The notes beneath the pieces are model-generated. The model saw only the letters and a list, made by a program, of their open reading frames with translations. It was not told the origin of the DNA and searched no databases. Below are positions 17,648 to 26,573 of a DNA stretch of 64,000 nt, in pieces (within the stretch, counting starts at the first letter, position 1; each line of letters begins with the position of its first letter). The stretch comes from Geomicrobium sp. JCM 19039 (GTDB lineage: Bacteria > Bacillota > Bacilli > Bacillales > Marinococcaceae): positions 62,001 to 126,000 of the forward strand of contig NZ_BAXB01000001.1 of the NCBI RefSeq assembly GCF_000698145.1. Reading direction: 5' to 3'. A program made the translations under genes and the position numbers.

Positions 17648-19293
17648 GTGTAGGCATAAGAGCGATTATCGGTCTAATTCTCGTATTCGGGTTCTCTGTA
17701 CTGTTCTCCGTTTCTCTCATTGAGCTGGCGTTATTTCTCGCAATATTTGTATGGGTACCTGTTCTTCTCCACTACATCGTCCCTCTGTCCACCGGCATAT
17801 CGGCGGATCGGTGGCTCATTCAGGCGGGGCGCTGGTCGTTGCTATTTGCCGTCGCTGGAGGTCTCGCTGTTGTGCTTGAGAGCACAATTCTTGCTGGAAT
17901 TTGGCTCGTGTTCACACTCGTGATTGGCGTACTTGGAGTTTTACGACAACTTCGCTACGGATTGTTTCTGAGTGAGGAAATGCTCATCAATCTTGCACTC
18001 GTTTACTTGCCGGTTGGTGGCGGTTGGCTCGTGTTATCCGTATCTGGAGCGTCGTCATGGTTGCCGTACTCTGACGTCATTGTATGGCTCACAGCTGTCC
18101 ATTTTCACTATGCATCCTTTTTATTGTTGATCATTGCCGGACTGTACGTCAGACACTTGCGACAAAAGCGGTCCGTCCCGATCGTTTGGCCGCCCCTTGC
18201 AAGTATGCTCGCCATCGGTCCGGTGCTAATAGCGATCGGTATTGATCAAGGGCCACCACTGGAATTTTATCTTGTCGTCTTTTATTGGCTCGCACTCGCT
18301 GGATTCTCGGTCTGGTGGTTCATTGATGCAACACGTCGAACGGATTTGACCGGGTGGGTTCGCGTCGTAATGTCAAGTGCTGCGCTCGTATTTTTATGTA
18401 CGTCTAGTTTTAGTGTGCTGTACAGTTACGGGTTATACACCGGCACAATGATTGTGGACATCCCGTGGATGGTGACTTGGCACGGGGCAATCAATGCGAC
18501 CGTATTTTCCCTCTTAACGGTGCTCGTTATCTGGCAAACACACGCTCGTCCAGATGTGCGTACGATCGAAGTCAGTCGATTGCGAACCCGTGGATATGTC
18601 GGCGACAAACCGATTCAAAGCGGCGATTGGCCCGCTGGAACACATCGCGCGAAGCTTGTTCACGACTGGCATCGTTTCGTCGGGGATTTAGAAACAATGC
18701 ACCCGAACATTCAGAAGTTCTATGCCGACCCACAGTCGTACAACATGCACGCCGATGTACAGTGGGCAGGCTGGATTCGTCCTTTAAAACCAATGGTTCA
18801 CGCCATCACTCGGCGCATGGGGCAATTGAACGTTCCTTCTGGTAGAGTGGAAATGACCGGTCGCGTGCTTCCGATTGATCCAACAGAAGACGGTCGACTC
18901 TACGCGAGTGCGTGGCTCCGTCGAAATGCGGCAACCGAAGAAGCCATTTTCACTGCCGTATACAGCATGCAACATCGGGCGAACCATTCATTTATGAACA
19001 TCGCTTTGCCCTTACCCTTCGGGACAATGACCGGTATATTGCGACCGGCAAACGACAACACAGACGGATTCATCCTATCTAGCCGACCCGTTGAAGGCGA
19101 AGAAGGCATCTATTTGACGTTCGGACGACTCACCGTCCGCACACCATTATATGAGACATTTCACGTTCAAGCACTTGAAGAAAATAGACTGCAAGCCAAA
19201 CAACAACTCACAATATTCGGCATACGCTTTCTGACAATTCACTACCGATTACACGAAAAACGAGCCATCAACGCTTCTGCTGAAGAAGCGTAA
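17644..19293 (+). CDS. YndJ-like multi-pass membrane protein
   Basis: The 549-residue protein has about ten membrane segments in residues 1-310, followed by a soluble C-terminal domain of some 240 residues (LVHDWHRFVGDLETMHPNIQKFYADPQ, written here as LVHDWHRFVGDL...MHPNIQKFY). Layout and length fit the YndJ family of Bacillus, whose function is not known; I base this on overall resemblance, not on a diagnostic motif. The ATG overlaps the preceding GNAT stop. A perfect 8-base inverted repeat (ACGCTTCT/AGAAGCGT) spans the stop codon but no T-run follows. Confidence 0.55.
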   Translation: MSVGIRAIIGLILVFGFSVLFSVSLIELALFLAIFVWVPVLLHYIVPLSTGISADRWLIQAGRWSLLFAVAGGLAVVLESTILAGIWLVFTLVIGVLGVLRQLRYGLFLSEEMLINLALVYLPVGGGWLVLSVSGASSWLPYSDVIVWLTAVHFHYASFLLLIIAGLYVRHLRQKRSVPIVWPPLASMLAIGPVLIAIGIDQGPPLEFYLVVFYWLALAGFSVWWFIDATRRTDLTGWVRVVMSSAALVFLCTSSFSVLYSYGLYTGTMIVDIPWMVTWHGAINATVFSLLTVLVIWQTHARPDVRTIEVSRLRTRGYVGDKPIQSGDWPAGTHRAKLVHDWHRFVGDLETMHPNIQKFYADPQSYNMHADVQWAGWIRPLKPMVHAITRRMGQLNVPSGRVEMTGRVLPIDPTEDGRLYASAWLRRNAATEEAIFTAVYSMQHRANHSFMNIALPLPFGTMTGILRPANDNTDGFILSSRPVEGEEGIYLTFGRLTVRTPLYETFHVQALEENRLQAKQQLTIFGIRFLTIHYRLHEKRAINASAEEA

Positions 19294-19527
19294 TGGCTTA
19301 TACATTTGTTAAATTGCTCGAAGCTTTGTGAGCACACTTTCGACAACCTTCCCCGCCCTCTCCTCCCCACTTACGTGCTTTTCCCAATAATTTACAACTT
19401 TTTTCTTAAATGAGTGATCCATTGTCGTGAATCGTTCGTTATCTAGGTAAGAGGTTACATATTGGCTGGTGAATGTGTGCGATTAGCCGAGTGTGATTTC
19501 ACTAAATTCAAAAGGAGCGATATTACG

Positions 19528-20126
19528 ATGAAAAAAGCAATGGTGTTTCCATTGGCTGGCGTGTTAGCTGTCACTGGATTTGCTGGAACAGCTTCAGCCG
19601 ATCACGAAGGCCGAGAGTTTTTAGTTGAACTTAGCCTGAGAATGAAGTGATGGACGTTGAAAGCGACGCAATGGGAGAGGCGCATTTTGAGGTAAGTGAA
19701 GACGGAGATTCATTAGAATACTGGATTCACGCGGAACATTTGTACGGAGCAACGGCGGGTCACTTGCATAGTGGCGCTGCGGGTGAAGATGGACCGGTAG
19801 AATTATTCCTTTTTGAAAACGATGAGCCGATGGATTACAACGGTGACGTGGCTTCAGGTACGTTATATGCTGACGACCTCGTCGGAGATTTAACGTGGGA
19901 AGAATTCTCAATGGCGCTTGTCGCTGGTGAAGTTTATGCGAACCTTCATACCGAAGAATACCCAGAAGGTGAGATTCGCGGACAGTTAGATGAGTATGCA
20001 CAAGACGCGGCAATGGAGAAAGCGAACATGCCGACAGATATGCCGCAAACGGGGATGGGCGGATCAAGCTCAGGAAATTGGTTCGCGTCTATCTGGGCGA
20101 ATATTACAGGGTTCTTGTTTAACTAA
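19528..20126 (+). pseudogene. secreted CHRD domain protein, frameshifted
   Basis: The start ATG 19528 has an AAAGGAGCG site and begins a clear signal peptide (MKKAMVFPLAGVLAVTGFAG, cleaved near ASA-DHE). The mature part is a CHRD domain: LYGATAGHLHSGAAGEDGPV and VYANLHTEEYPEGEIRGQL are hallmark stretches, the first with its His-x-His pair. The frame slips at about 19635, where AGCCTGAG should be AGCCCTGAG (ELSPENEVMDVESDA); the repaired protein has 199 residues. The end holds MPQTGMGGSSS and a weak hydrophobic tail, somewhat like a sortase signal but with Met in place of Leu. The function of bacterial CHRD proteins is unclear. Confidence 0.78.
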
Positions 20127-20148
20127 ACACGTGCAACACATGAATGAA

Positions 20149-20195
20149 ACGCAACCGTCGGGAAGCACTAGCTTCCTGGCGGTTGCGTTTTTTTT
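20149..20195 (+). terminator. terminator after the CHRD gene
   Basis: Long stem ACGCAACCG...GGAAG pairing with CTTCC...CGGTTGCGT, followed by eight T residues (20188-20195). It starts 23 bases after the stop. Confidence 0.88.
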
Positions 20196-20324
20196 ATTTT
20201 GCGACCGTTCTCTTTGCTAGCGGCAAGGCACCATGTTCGTTTCTGTTAAAATGAATAGGGGGATTCCGTCTACATATAAGAGGTTCCGTTACGTAGACAC
20301 GTCATTACATGTGGAGGTTTTTTT

Positions 20325-21209
20325 ATGAAAAATATTTTACTCATTTTTTTAGGATCAATTGTAATTGCAGTTAGCATTTCATTTCTCGGAATGCCAAATG
20401 GAATTGCTGATGGCGGACTCATTGGGATTGCCCTTCTTCTTTATCACGCTTTTTCTTTTTCGCCTGCCGTCGTTAATTTCATCGGCTTTATCATTATTCT
20501 GCTCGTTAGTTATAAGCATCTTTCGAAGTCAGTATTAATGAAAAGTTCACTCACGGTCGTTTTGGTTTCCTTCTTCACCTTTTTGACTGAGTCGTTTGGT
20601 GAGCCGGTTGGAGACGGATTGGTAGGCGGGATTTTTTATGGCTTTTTTATGGGGATTGGGTTTGCGATTATTCTTTATGCAGGCAGTTCCATCGGTGGGG
20701 GATCGACCATCGCCCTCGTATTAAAAAAGAAGTTCGGTTGGAATGTTGTTCTCGTCACCTTTATTTCTGATGTAGTTGTTGTATTAGCCGGTGTTATGAT
20801 TATCGGTGTATTGAACACACTCTATACGATTATTGGGCTGTTTGTCGGTAAGCTGACGACCGATTATATTATTGGAGGTGTTGATTCTAAGAAGGCGTTC
20901 AACATCATCTCACCAAAAAATGAAGAGATTGCTCAAAGAGTGACCGAAGAACTTTCTTCAAGTGCGACATACATTAAGGGGTCAGGCGTTTACACAAATA
21001 ATGAACATCATATTCTCTATATCATCGTCAAAAATTATACCGTCGTAAAGTTTAGAAAGATTATTAGTGAAGTGGATAGCGATGCCTTTGTCGTCGTTAA
21101 TAATGTGAAGGACGTGTCTGGAGGTACGTTTTTTGTTAACAAAGAGCCCGAGCCTCAACTTCAAGTAGAAGAAAGCCAAGAAGAAAATCAAGAAAACAAA
21201 ACGGAGTAA
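20325..21209 (+). CDS. YitT family membrane protein
   Basis: The 294-residue protein has an N-terminal membrane domain of about five or six helices (residues 4-185), with the family stretch GMPNGIADGGLIGIALLLY and a glycine-rich SSIGGGSTIALVLKKKFG. A cytoplasmic DUF2179 domain follows (residues 205-275, SATYIKGSGVYTNNEHHILYI). The role of YitT proteins is unknown. An acidic tail (EESQEENQENKTE) is added after the domain. A GGAGG lies 10 bases before the ATG. It is followed 13 bases later by a small NIF3-like gene. A decayed fragment of a second copy lies at 22436. Confidence 0.85.
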   Translation: MKNILLIFLGSIVIAVSISFLGMPNGIADGGLIGIALLLYHAFSFSPAVVNFIGFIIILLVSYKHLSKSVLMKSSLTVVLVSFFTFLTESFGEPVGDGLVGGIFYGFFMGIGFAIILYAGSSIGGGSTIALVLKKKFGWNVVLVTFISDVVVVLAGVMIIGVLNTLYTIIGLFVGKLTTDYIIGGVDSKKAFNIISPKNEEIAQRVTEELSSSATYIKGSGVYTNNEHHILYIIVKNYTVVKFRKIISEVDSDAFVVVNNVKDVSGGTFFVNKEPEPQLQVEESQEENQENKTE

Positions 21210-21222
21210 GAGGAGATGAATC

Positions 21223-21546
21223 ATGGAATTTACGTACGTAAAATTTGAAGTGTTAATTCCGGAGGAGTATATTCATAAGCTTCGGGATGAATTAAACGAT
21301 GCGGGTCTTTTAAATGTTGGTCATTATGATCATGTATTGTCTTATGTTCATGTAAAAGGCTATTGGCGTCCGTTACAATCATCAACTCCTTATCGTGGCA
21401 CGAAAGGAAAAGTTTCTTTTGGAGAAGAGTGCCGAGTAGAGTTTACGTGTAGTGCTGATCGCGTCGAAGTAGCGAAGAGAATTATAAAAAATATTCACCC
21501 GTATGAGGAGCCGGTTATCCATGTTTTGCCGCAATTCACAATCTAA
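21223..21546 (+). CDS. YqfO/NIF3 insert-domain-like protein (107 aa)
   Basis: The 107-residue protein resembles the CutA-like ferredoxin-fold domain that is inserted in NIF3/YqfO proteins and also occurs alone. Recognisable parts: YVKFEVLIPEEYIHKLRDELNDAG at the start, GYWRPLQSSTPYRG in the middle and the end IIKNIHPYEEPVIHVLPQ (HPYEEP is the family hallmark). The fold binds small ligands or metals in homologues; no function is established for stand-alone copies. It is probably cotranscribed with yitT. Confidence 0.75.
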   Translation: MEFTYVKFEVLIPEEYIHKLRDELNDAGLLNVGHYDHVLSYVHVKGYWRPLQSSTPYRGTKGKVSFGEECRVEFTCSADRVEVAKRIIKNIHPYEEPVIHVLPQFTI

Positions 21547-21551
21547 CAAGT

Positions 21552-22426
21552 ATGGAGGTGATTTCAATTCAAGATCATCTAGAGATATGTAGGTTTGACA
21601 AATCAGATATTCAAGGTTTAATTGATCTTTCTGAATCTGTTGGTTGGGATTATGACAGGAGCGAAATTGTTACAGTTTTAGAGTCTGGAGCCATTTACGG
21701 GCACAAAAACGTGACTGGAACAATTGTTTCAAGCGCTGCAATTATTACATATAATTCGTACATAGCTTCAATCGGTATGGTCATTGTGAACCCTAGCTAT
21801 AGAGGGATTGGACTAGCGAAAGAGGTTACGAAACGGTGTATGGATTCAACAGCTCAGCATACGAAGGTTATGCTTATTTCCACGGATGAAGGAAAGCCAT
21901 TGTATGAGCGTTAGAATTTAAGACGGTTGATTTTGTGCATAAGTATATAAGCAATAAGTATGTTCCACTTAAAATAGCAAATGCAGAAAATATAACGATT
22001 GAGAATGTTGAAGAGCGAGATTTAGAAGAAATTATTCAATTAGACGCCGCGGCTTTTGGAGATCAAAGAGGTCAATTTCTCATGACTAGAATCAACCAAG
22101 CCGAACAATCTTTAGTAGCAAGAAATGAACAAGGTGAAAAGGTAGGGTTCGGCCTATCTATTTTAGGGTCAGAGAATTTGTTGATTGGCCCCATTGTTGC
22201 GGCTGATTCAATTACGGCAATCCGGTTAATCCATGAACTTGCGCGTCTCCATACAGGGAATTTAAGGATTGACGTGCCGGCAAACACGATTGATCATATT
22301 AAAGAATCACTGCAACAAAGTGGATTTAAGAAGGTGAGAACCCCTGAACTCATGATCAACAATGCCGACCAAATGCCCCAAAGAAGCGGTCAACTGTATG
22401 CCATTGCAGCACAAATCTTTGGGTAG
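21552..22426 (+). pseudogene. two-domain GNAT N-acetyltransferase, frameshifted
   Basis: An N-terminal GNAT domain (VIVNPSYRGIGLAKEVTKRCM is the CoA loop region) is joined to a second GNAT-like domain (ENVEERDLEEIIQLDAAAFG onward). The frame breaks near 21914, where CGTTAG should be CGTTTAG (YERLEFKTVDFVHKY); repair gives about 291 residues. The start is odd. A perfect GGAGGTG at 21554-21560 is followed at the right distance by ATT (21567), not by ATG, GTG or TTG; the ATG at 21552 is upstream of the site. Either ATT is used or a base is missing here too. The substrate is unknown. Confidence 0.7.
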
Positions 22427-22435
22427 TGCTCTTAC

Positions 22436-22549
22436 GTGAAAGATATGTCTGGTGGTACGCTTTTTTTATCTGGGAGCGAAACGCTACTTCACGAAGAAGA
22501 GGGACAGAAAACTACCCATAACATCAACCTGTTTTCTGGAAGCGTGTAA
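22436..22549 (+). pseudogene. remnant of a second YitT gene (C-terminal fragment)
   Basis: A 38-codon open piece reads VKDMSGGTLFL at its start, nearly the same as VKDVSGGTFFV at the end of the intact YitT protein (about residue 260), and continues to a stop with an unrelated tail rich in Glu and His. No start codon with a binding site precedes it. I read it as the 3' end left from a lost paralogue. Confidence 0.5.
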
Positions 22550-22584
22550 AGGGAGACGACTAACAATCAATGGGGGAGGGTCAA

Positions 22585-23025
22585 TTGAAAATTAGAAAAG
22601 CGGCTCAAGGTGACCAACACCGATTAACAGAAATAGCGATCTCATCAAAAACCTATTGGGGCTACTCAGAAGAATTCATGTCTTTATGTAAAGATGAATT
22701 GAAAGTTAGCAGAACAGATATTCAATCAAAACTAGTTTATCTTCTAGAGGATCGAGAAATCAAAGGGTTTTATTGCCTATCCATAGAAGACAAAAGATTG
22801 GAATCATTGTTTGTGCATCCTCAGTTCATCGGCCAAGGAATTGGGAAATTACTATGGGTGGATCTATTACAGAAGGCCAAGGCATACCAGTTAAATCGCT
22901 TTCAGTTGGAAAGTGACCCATTTGCAGAAAGTTTTTACGTGCGAATGGGCGCAATTAAAGTCGGAAGTGTTCACTCCGAGGTATTTCCTGGAAGGAAGCT
23001 ACCAGTAATGGAGTATATTGTGTAA
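22585..23025 (+). CDS. GNAT family N-acetyltransferase
   Basis: A 146-residue single-domain acetyltransferase. The CoA loop is HPQFIGQGIGKLLWVDLL (around residue 92), and the usual C-terminal SFYVRMGAIKVGSVHSEVFPGR is typical of small Bacillus GNATs. TTG 22585 follows a GGGGGAGGG site; the ATG at 22570 would lie on that site. The gene stands between two decayed fragments and shares no clear operon. The substrate is unknown. Confidence 0.78.
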   Translation: MKIRKAAQGDQHRLTEIAISSKTYWGYSEEFMSLCKDELKVSRTDIQSKLVYLLEDREIKGFYCLSIEDKRLESLFVHPQFIGQGIGKLLWVDLLQKAKAYQLNRFQLESDPFAESFYVRMGAIKVGSVHSEVFPGRKLPVMEYIV

Positions 23026-23036
23026 GCTTCATTCTA

Positions 23037-23172
23037 TAAAGAGAATGATCGTTAAGGTCAGGCACATTGAAAACCGTGGGCATCCTGGATGAATTCTTTG
23101 TTTGGGATGTCATTCAATTCGATCGATAGAATGGGCTTCGTCTGTCATAAACAAATAGACTAATGGAGGTGG
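23037..23172 (+). pseudogene. remnant of a VOC (glyoxalase-fold) gene, 3' end
   Basis: This stretch matches the end of the intact VOC gene at 26574-26966. Shared pieces include AAAGAGAATGAT, CACATTGAAAACCG, GGCTTCGT.TGTCATAAACAA (GAGCTTCGT... in the intact copy) and the following GGAGGTG of the next gene. The middle is scrambled and the frame is closed. It marks the left end of a 3.8-kb interval bounded by related sequence at 26847-26990, which suggests an old duplication. Confidence 0.6.
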
Positions 23173-23179
23173 ATCGAGA

Positions 23180-23857
23180 TTGAGCAATAGTTATGAGCGT
23201 TATCATCAAGCGTCTAGTTGGCCACCTGTTCAAAAAGATGAACATGGAGAAAGAGTCACTGATGAAACGTATCGGCATGTTATCCCTTTAAAATATGATG
23301 AAAATATCGTTACGAAACTATCAAATTGTATTCTTGCGAGGAAGAGCAAAAAGGCGATAGAGATCCATCCTGAAATGGACATCACTCATATCGGTACGCT
23401 ATTAAAGTGGGCAGTAGGTGTTCATGATGATGAACAACACCGAAGAGCATACCCTTCGGCAGGGGCGCTATATCCCAATGAGATTTACGTTGCGGTTAAA
23501 GAAGCGAAGAATATTGAAAGTGGGTTGTATCAATATTTATTAAAAGATCATGCATTAGCTTGGGTGAGCAGACATCACGAAATTGAGGATGCATTTGTTC
23601 AAACAGACATAGATTTTAATGTGTGCGTTATTGTAGCTGCTGATTTGGCAGAATCGACGAGATGTTATGGAGAACGGGGGTATCGATTTTGTTTGCTAGA
23701 AGCAGGTCATATCGTTCAAAACATTATGTTGGTTGCAAGTGCGCTTCATCAATCCGTCGCTCCAATCGGTGGGTTTAAAGATGACATCATAAATGAAAAG
23801 ATATTACCTGGCAATAAAAATCTCACTGCATTCTATTTAGTGCCTATCGGAAGGTAG
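23180..23857 (+). CDS. SagB-type nitroreductase-fold dehydrogenase
   Basis: The 225-residue flavoprotein shows the SagB/ThcOx pattern: YHQASSW at the N-terminus, RAYPSAGALYPNEIYVAV (about residue 93) and YGERGYRFCLLEAGHIVQNI (about residue 165), followed by HQSVAPIGGF. SagB proteins use FMN to oxidise azolines to azoles in thiazole/oxazole-modified peptides, but many stand-alone copies have unknown substrates. No YcaO cyclodehydratase or obvious precursor is in the window. TTG 23180 follows a GGAGGTGG site. A tiny reading frame and an SDR gene follow. Confidence 0.8.
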   Translation: MSNSYERYHQASSWPPVQKDEHGERVTDETYRHVIPLKYDENIVTKLSNCILARKSKKAIEIHPEMDITHIGTLLKWAVGVHDDEQHRRAYPSAGALYPNEIYVAVKEAKNIESGLYQYLLKDHALAWVSRHHEIEDAFVQTDIDFNVCVIVAADLAESTRCYGERGYRFCLLEAGHIVQNIMLVASALHQSVAPIGGFKDDIINEKILPGNKNLTAFYLVPIGR

Positions 23858-23926
23858 AAGCGGCACCAAAAAGGATACTCAAATGATGAGTATGTATTAA
23901 ATATTGAAACTCAAAGGAGAATTCAT

Positions 23927-23983
23927 ATGGCAACGATTGATAACGATGTAAAAAGGGAAATTTCACTTTTAGGACGTGCCTAG
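23927..23983 (+). CDS. possible small protein (18 aa, or 33 aa if repaired)
   Basis: ATG 23927 lies 8 bases after a perfect AAAGGAG. The frame codes for MATIDNDVKREISLLGRA and stops. Adding one C to the CC just before the TAG would extend it by about 15 residues, to a stop that overlaps the SDR start. Given the many lost homopolymer bases here, the longer form may be the true one. It has no Cys/Ser/Thr-rich core. Function unknown; it may be a leader or coupling peptide. Confidence 0.35.
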   Translation: MATIDNDVKREISLLGRA

Positions 23984-24013
23984 TTGTTCGTCCCGATTTT
24001 AAGGGGGTTCGTT

Positions 24014-24791
24014 ATGGAATCAATGAATAGAAAAGTAGCCATCGTGACGGGCGCGAGTCGCGCAAGCGGCATTAGTACGGCCGTTTGCCTTTCTCTTGCA
24101 AAAGCAGGAGTTGACGTATTTTTTACACATTGGACGGCATTTGATCGGATAGAGGAAATGGGGAAGAGCGTGATTTCCCGGACAAATTATGTGACAAGAT
24201 TAAAAGTTTTGGCGTAAGAGCAGAACATTTGTCTCTTGATTTAAGTGTAGACGAGGCACCCGCTACGCTGTTAAACAAAGTGAAAGAAACGTTAGGACCT
24301 GCGAGTATTCTAGTTAATAATGCGACGCATGAATCGCCAACGGATTTCCGTAATTTGAGTATTGATCTTTTAGATAAACATTACCGAGTGAATAATCGAG
24401 GAACATTGATGTTATCTGTTGAGTTTGCAAAACAATATGAAAAATCATTTCAAAACAAGCACGAAGGTAGAATTATTAACCTTGTTTCTGGAGGACTAGA
24501 CCCTAACAATATAGCGTACATTGCGACGAAGGGAATGACCATTGCCATTACTGAGCCTTATCTGTAGCACTTCTTCCATTAGGAATCACTGTTAATTCAA
24601 TCAATCCTGGCCCGACGGATTCAGGGTGGATAAACGAAGACACGAAACGTCACCTGCTCGCTCAATTTCCTGCCGATCGAATAGGAAAACCTGAAGATGT
24701 AGCAAAAGTGATTGCCTTTTTAACGAGTGATGATTCCTATTGGTTAACCGGACAAATGATCCGCTGTGAAGGTGGTTTTTTAGGGAAGTAG
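24014..24791 (+). pseudogene. short-chain dehydrogenase/reductase (SDR), two frameshifts
   Basis: Classical SDR with the Rossmann start VAIVTGASRASGIS, the NNAT motif ILVNNATHESPTDF, the catalytic Ser in INLVSGG and the YxxxK pair in IAYIATKG. The late motif INPGPTDSGW is also present. Two breaks occur: near 24165 (GGGG should be GGGGG, giving MGEERDFPDKL) and near 24556 (GAGCC should be GAGGCC, giving ITEALSVALLPLG). The repaired enzyme has 259 residues and probably uses NADP(H). The C-terminus reads VAKVIAFLTSDDSYWLTGQ. It may share a transcript with the SagB-like gene. The substrate is unknown. Confidence 0.82.
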
Positions 24792-24811
24792 GCTCTGGAT
24801 GCTTCTTTACA

Positions 24812-24848
24812 AAAAATGATACGGGAGCAAATGAGGCTTGCTCCCGTA
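24812..24848 (-). terminator. terminator of namA (minus strand), near SDR stop
   Basis: Perfect 11-base stem TACGGGAGCAA / TTGCTCCCGTA around a 7-base loop. On the minus strand it is followed by TCATTTTTT, so it ends namA; it can also stop the convergent SDR transcript. Confidence 0.85.
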
Positions 24849-24853
24849 CGTGC

Positions 24854-25897
24854 TTATCGAATTGCCCGACCATACTGTTTTGGAGGGGTGACGTGTTTAT
24901 GAATGTCTTTAATGGCGTGCATTGCCCAATAAGGGTCATTCAGCATCCCACGGGCAATGGCTACTAATTCAGCATCCCCATTTGAAAGAACAGATTCTGC
25001 CACTTGTGGGTTTTCTAGCCTTCCTACTGCGATGACAGGTACATTGAGTGTGTCTTTAAATTTCCTAGCATAAGGCACTTGATATGCAGGGGTGTTCAAT
25101 GGTTTCATTTCTCCTGGCAAACCTTCACCACCTGTGGAGATGTGGAAGAGGTCTACGCCTGCGTCTTGATACTCTTTTGCTATTTTTATGGAATGATCGA
25201 CGTCATACCCACCATCAATATACTCAATGGCTGAAATCCGCATAATTAAGGGCATCTGTTCTGGCATAACGGATTTTACAGCTTTTATAATATCCACACC
25301 AAACTTGGATAAGTTTCCGTATTCATCTGTACGGTTGTTAATACTAGGTGACATAAATTGGTGAATCAAATACCCGTGCGCACCATGCAACTCAATCGTA
25401 TCAAACCCTGCTTTTACGGCACGCTCTGCCGCTTCTTTAAAACTTGATATGATTCGTTTTACTTCATGTGTCTCCAATGCTCTTGGAGGAGTTAATGTGC
25501 CATTCTTCGTTTCTTCTGGAATAACGTCAACTGGAATGTTCGATGGGCTAACGGGTTGAGGAGCATCTTCGGCTTTCCGGCCTGCGTGTGCAATTTGAAT
25601 ACCCATCTTCGTGCCATGCTTATGAACTTCCGTAATGATTCGTTCGTACGCAGGAATTTGAGCATCGTCCCATAAGCCTAAATCTTGATCCGTAATTCGT
25701 CCGTCAGGCTCTACACCCGTCATTTCCATAATCATAAGACCTGTACCACCGACAGCTCGTGATACGTAGTGCACAAAGTGCCAATCATTAGGAGCCCCAT
25801 CTTCGGCATCTACCGAATACTGGCACATCGGAGGCATAACAATCCGGTTTTTTAGCTTTAGACCTTTTAGCGTATAAGGTGTTTGTATGAGAGACAT
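24854..25897 (-). CDS. namA: NADPH dehydrogenase NamA (old yellow enzyme, YqjM type)
   Basis: The 347-residue FMN enzyme reduces activated carbon-carbon double bonds and nitro compounds with NADPH. The thermophilic-like OYE class is shown by MPPMCQYS, whose Cys25 tunes the flavin, and by the substrate-binding His pair in DTIELHGAHGYLIHQF. IQIAHAGRKAE and the C-terminal phosphate site VIAVGRLENPQ are also typical. Length equals that of the B. subtilis enzyme (338) within a few residues. It is divergent from a MarR-type regulator, with a promoter and palindrome between them that suggest control by electrophile stress. Confidence 0.92.
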   Translation of the reverse strand: MSLIQTPYTLKGLKLKNRIVMPPMCQYSVDAEDGAPNDWHFVHYVSRAVGGTGLMIMEMTGVEPDGRITDQDLGLWDDAQIPAYERIITEVHKHGTKMGIQIAHAGRKAEDAPQPVSPSNIPVDVIPEETKNGTLTPPRALETHEVKRIISSFKEAAERAVKAGFDTIELHGAHGYLIHQFMSPSINNRTDEYGNLSKFGVDIIKAVKSVMPEQMPLIMRISAIEYIDGGYDVDHSIKIAKEYQDAGVDLFHISTGGEGLPGEMKPLNTPAYQVPYARKFKDTLNVPVIAVGRLENPQVAESVLSNGDAELVAIARGMLNDPYWAMHAIKDIHKHVTPPKQYGRAIR

Positions 25898-25921
25898 TCA
25901 ATCACTCCTGTCATTTATTTG

Positions 25922-25935
25922 TTTGCGCACGCAAA
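25922..25935. promoter_or_regulatory. candidate MarR operator
   Basis: TTTGCGCACGCAAA is a 6+2+6 inverted repeat downstream of the namA -10 box, between promoter and start codon. Its place between namA and the divergent MarR gene makes it a likely repressor site. Confidence 0.5.
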
Positions 25936-25954
25936 TATATACCCGTATGATAGA

Positions 25955-25982
25955 ATTATAAACAATCAGTGTATTTTTGCAA
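25955..25982 (-). promoter_or_regulatory. sigma-A promoter of namA
   Basis: On the minus strand: -35 TTGCAA (25982-25977), 16-base spacer, -10 TATAAT (25960-25955). It reads toward namA and is followed by the candidate operator at 25922-25935. Confidence 0.65.
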
Positions 25983-26034
25983 GTATAGCGGTTTATATGG
26001 CTAGCACATGAGTTTAAGAATGGAGGTGGAGGAA

Positions 26035-26441
26035 ATGAACATTATTGATGCTTGGATGAACTATTCGAAATTTCATATGAGAATCTTAAAAGCAATGAAT
26101 CACACATTAATGGAAGAGTATCAATTAGGAATGAATGATTTTTACTTGCTTTACTTCCTTGGAGAAGCTGACGAAGGAGAATTGCAACAGTCGCAATTGC
26201 AAACATTGATGGAACTAAGCCAAGTGCGCTGTCTAGAATGATTGTGCGGTTGATCAAATATAAGCAATTGAACATTATTGAAAAGCATTCCCTAGATCAT
26301 GATAAAAGAGGATATGCGATTCGCCTAACAAAAACGGGGAAAGAGTTATTAAACCAACTTCATAGCACGTTAGAACAAAAGCTAAATCACTCGTTAACGG
26401 AAGAAGACTTGGCGCATGTTCTTTCGTTAAGCAAACCGTGA
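26035..26441 (+). pseudogene. MarR family transcriptional regulator, frameshifted
   Basis: A winged-helix repressor of about 135 residues once repaired. The recognition-helix region is LSQSALSRMIVRLIKYKQL, and the wing is EKHSLDHDKRGYAIRLTKTGKEL, with the conserved Asp-x-Arg-type wing. The frame slips near 26228, where CCAAGTG should be CCAAAGTG. ATG 26035 lies 3-10 bases after GGAGGTGGAGG. It is divergent from namA and upstream of a VOC gene, a common grouping in regulators that sense electrophiles or phenolics. The inducing compound is unknown. Confidence 0.8.
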
Positions 26442-26568
26442 TGGACGACCAGTGTGTGGAGAGAGTTACTTCATTGGGGATCGTACACTTGATATGCTGG
26501 GATATACCATAGAGGAATGGCTTCACCGATTAAGCAAACGAAGCAAGGAATACGACAAGTGGAGGTAA
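26442..26568 (+). other. gap between marR and VOC gene; possible gene remnant
   Basis: A frame without a good start reads GDRTLDMLGYTIEEWLHRLS and stops at TAA 26566-26568, overlapping the binding site of the VOC gene. It has the feel of the end of a lost or broken coding region, but I recognise no family. Confidence 0.25.
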
Positions 26569-26573
26569 CCATT

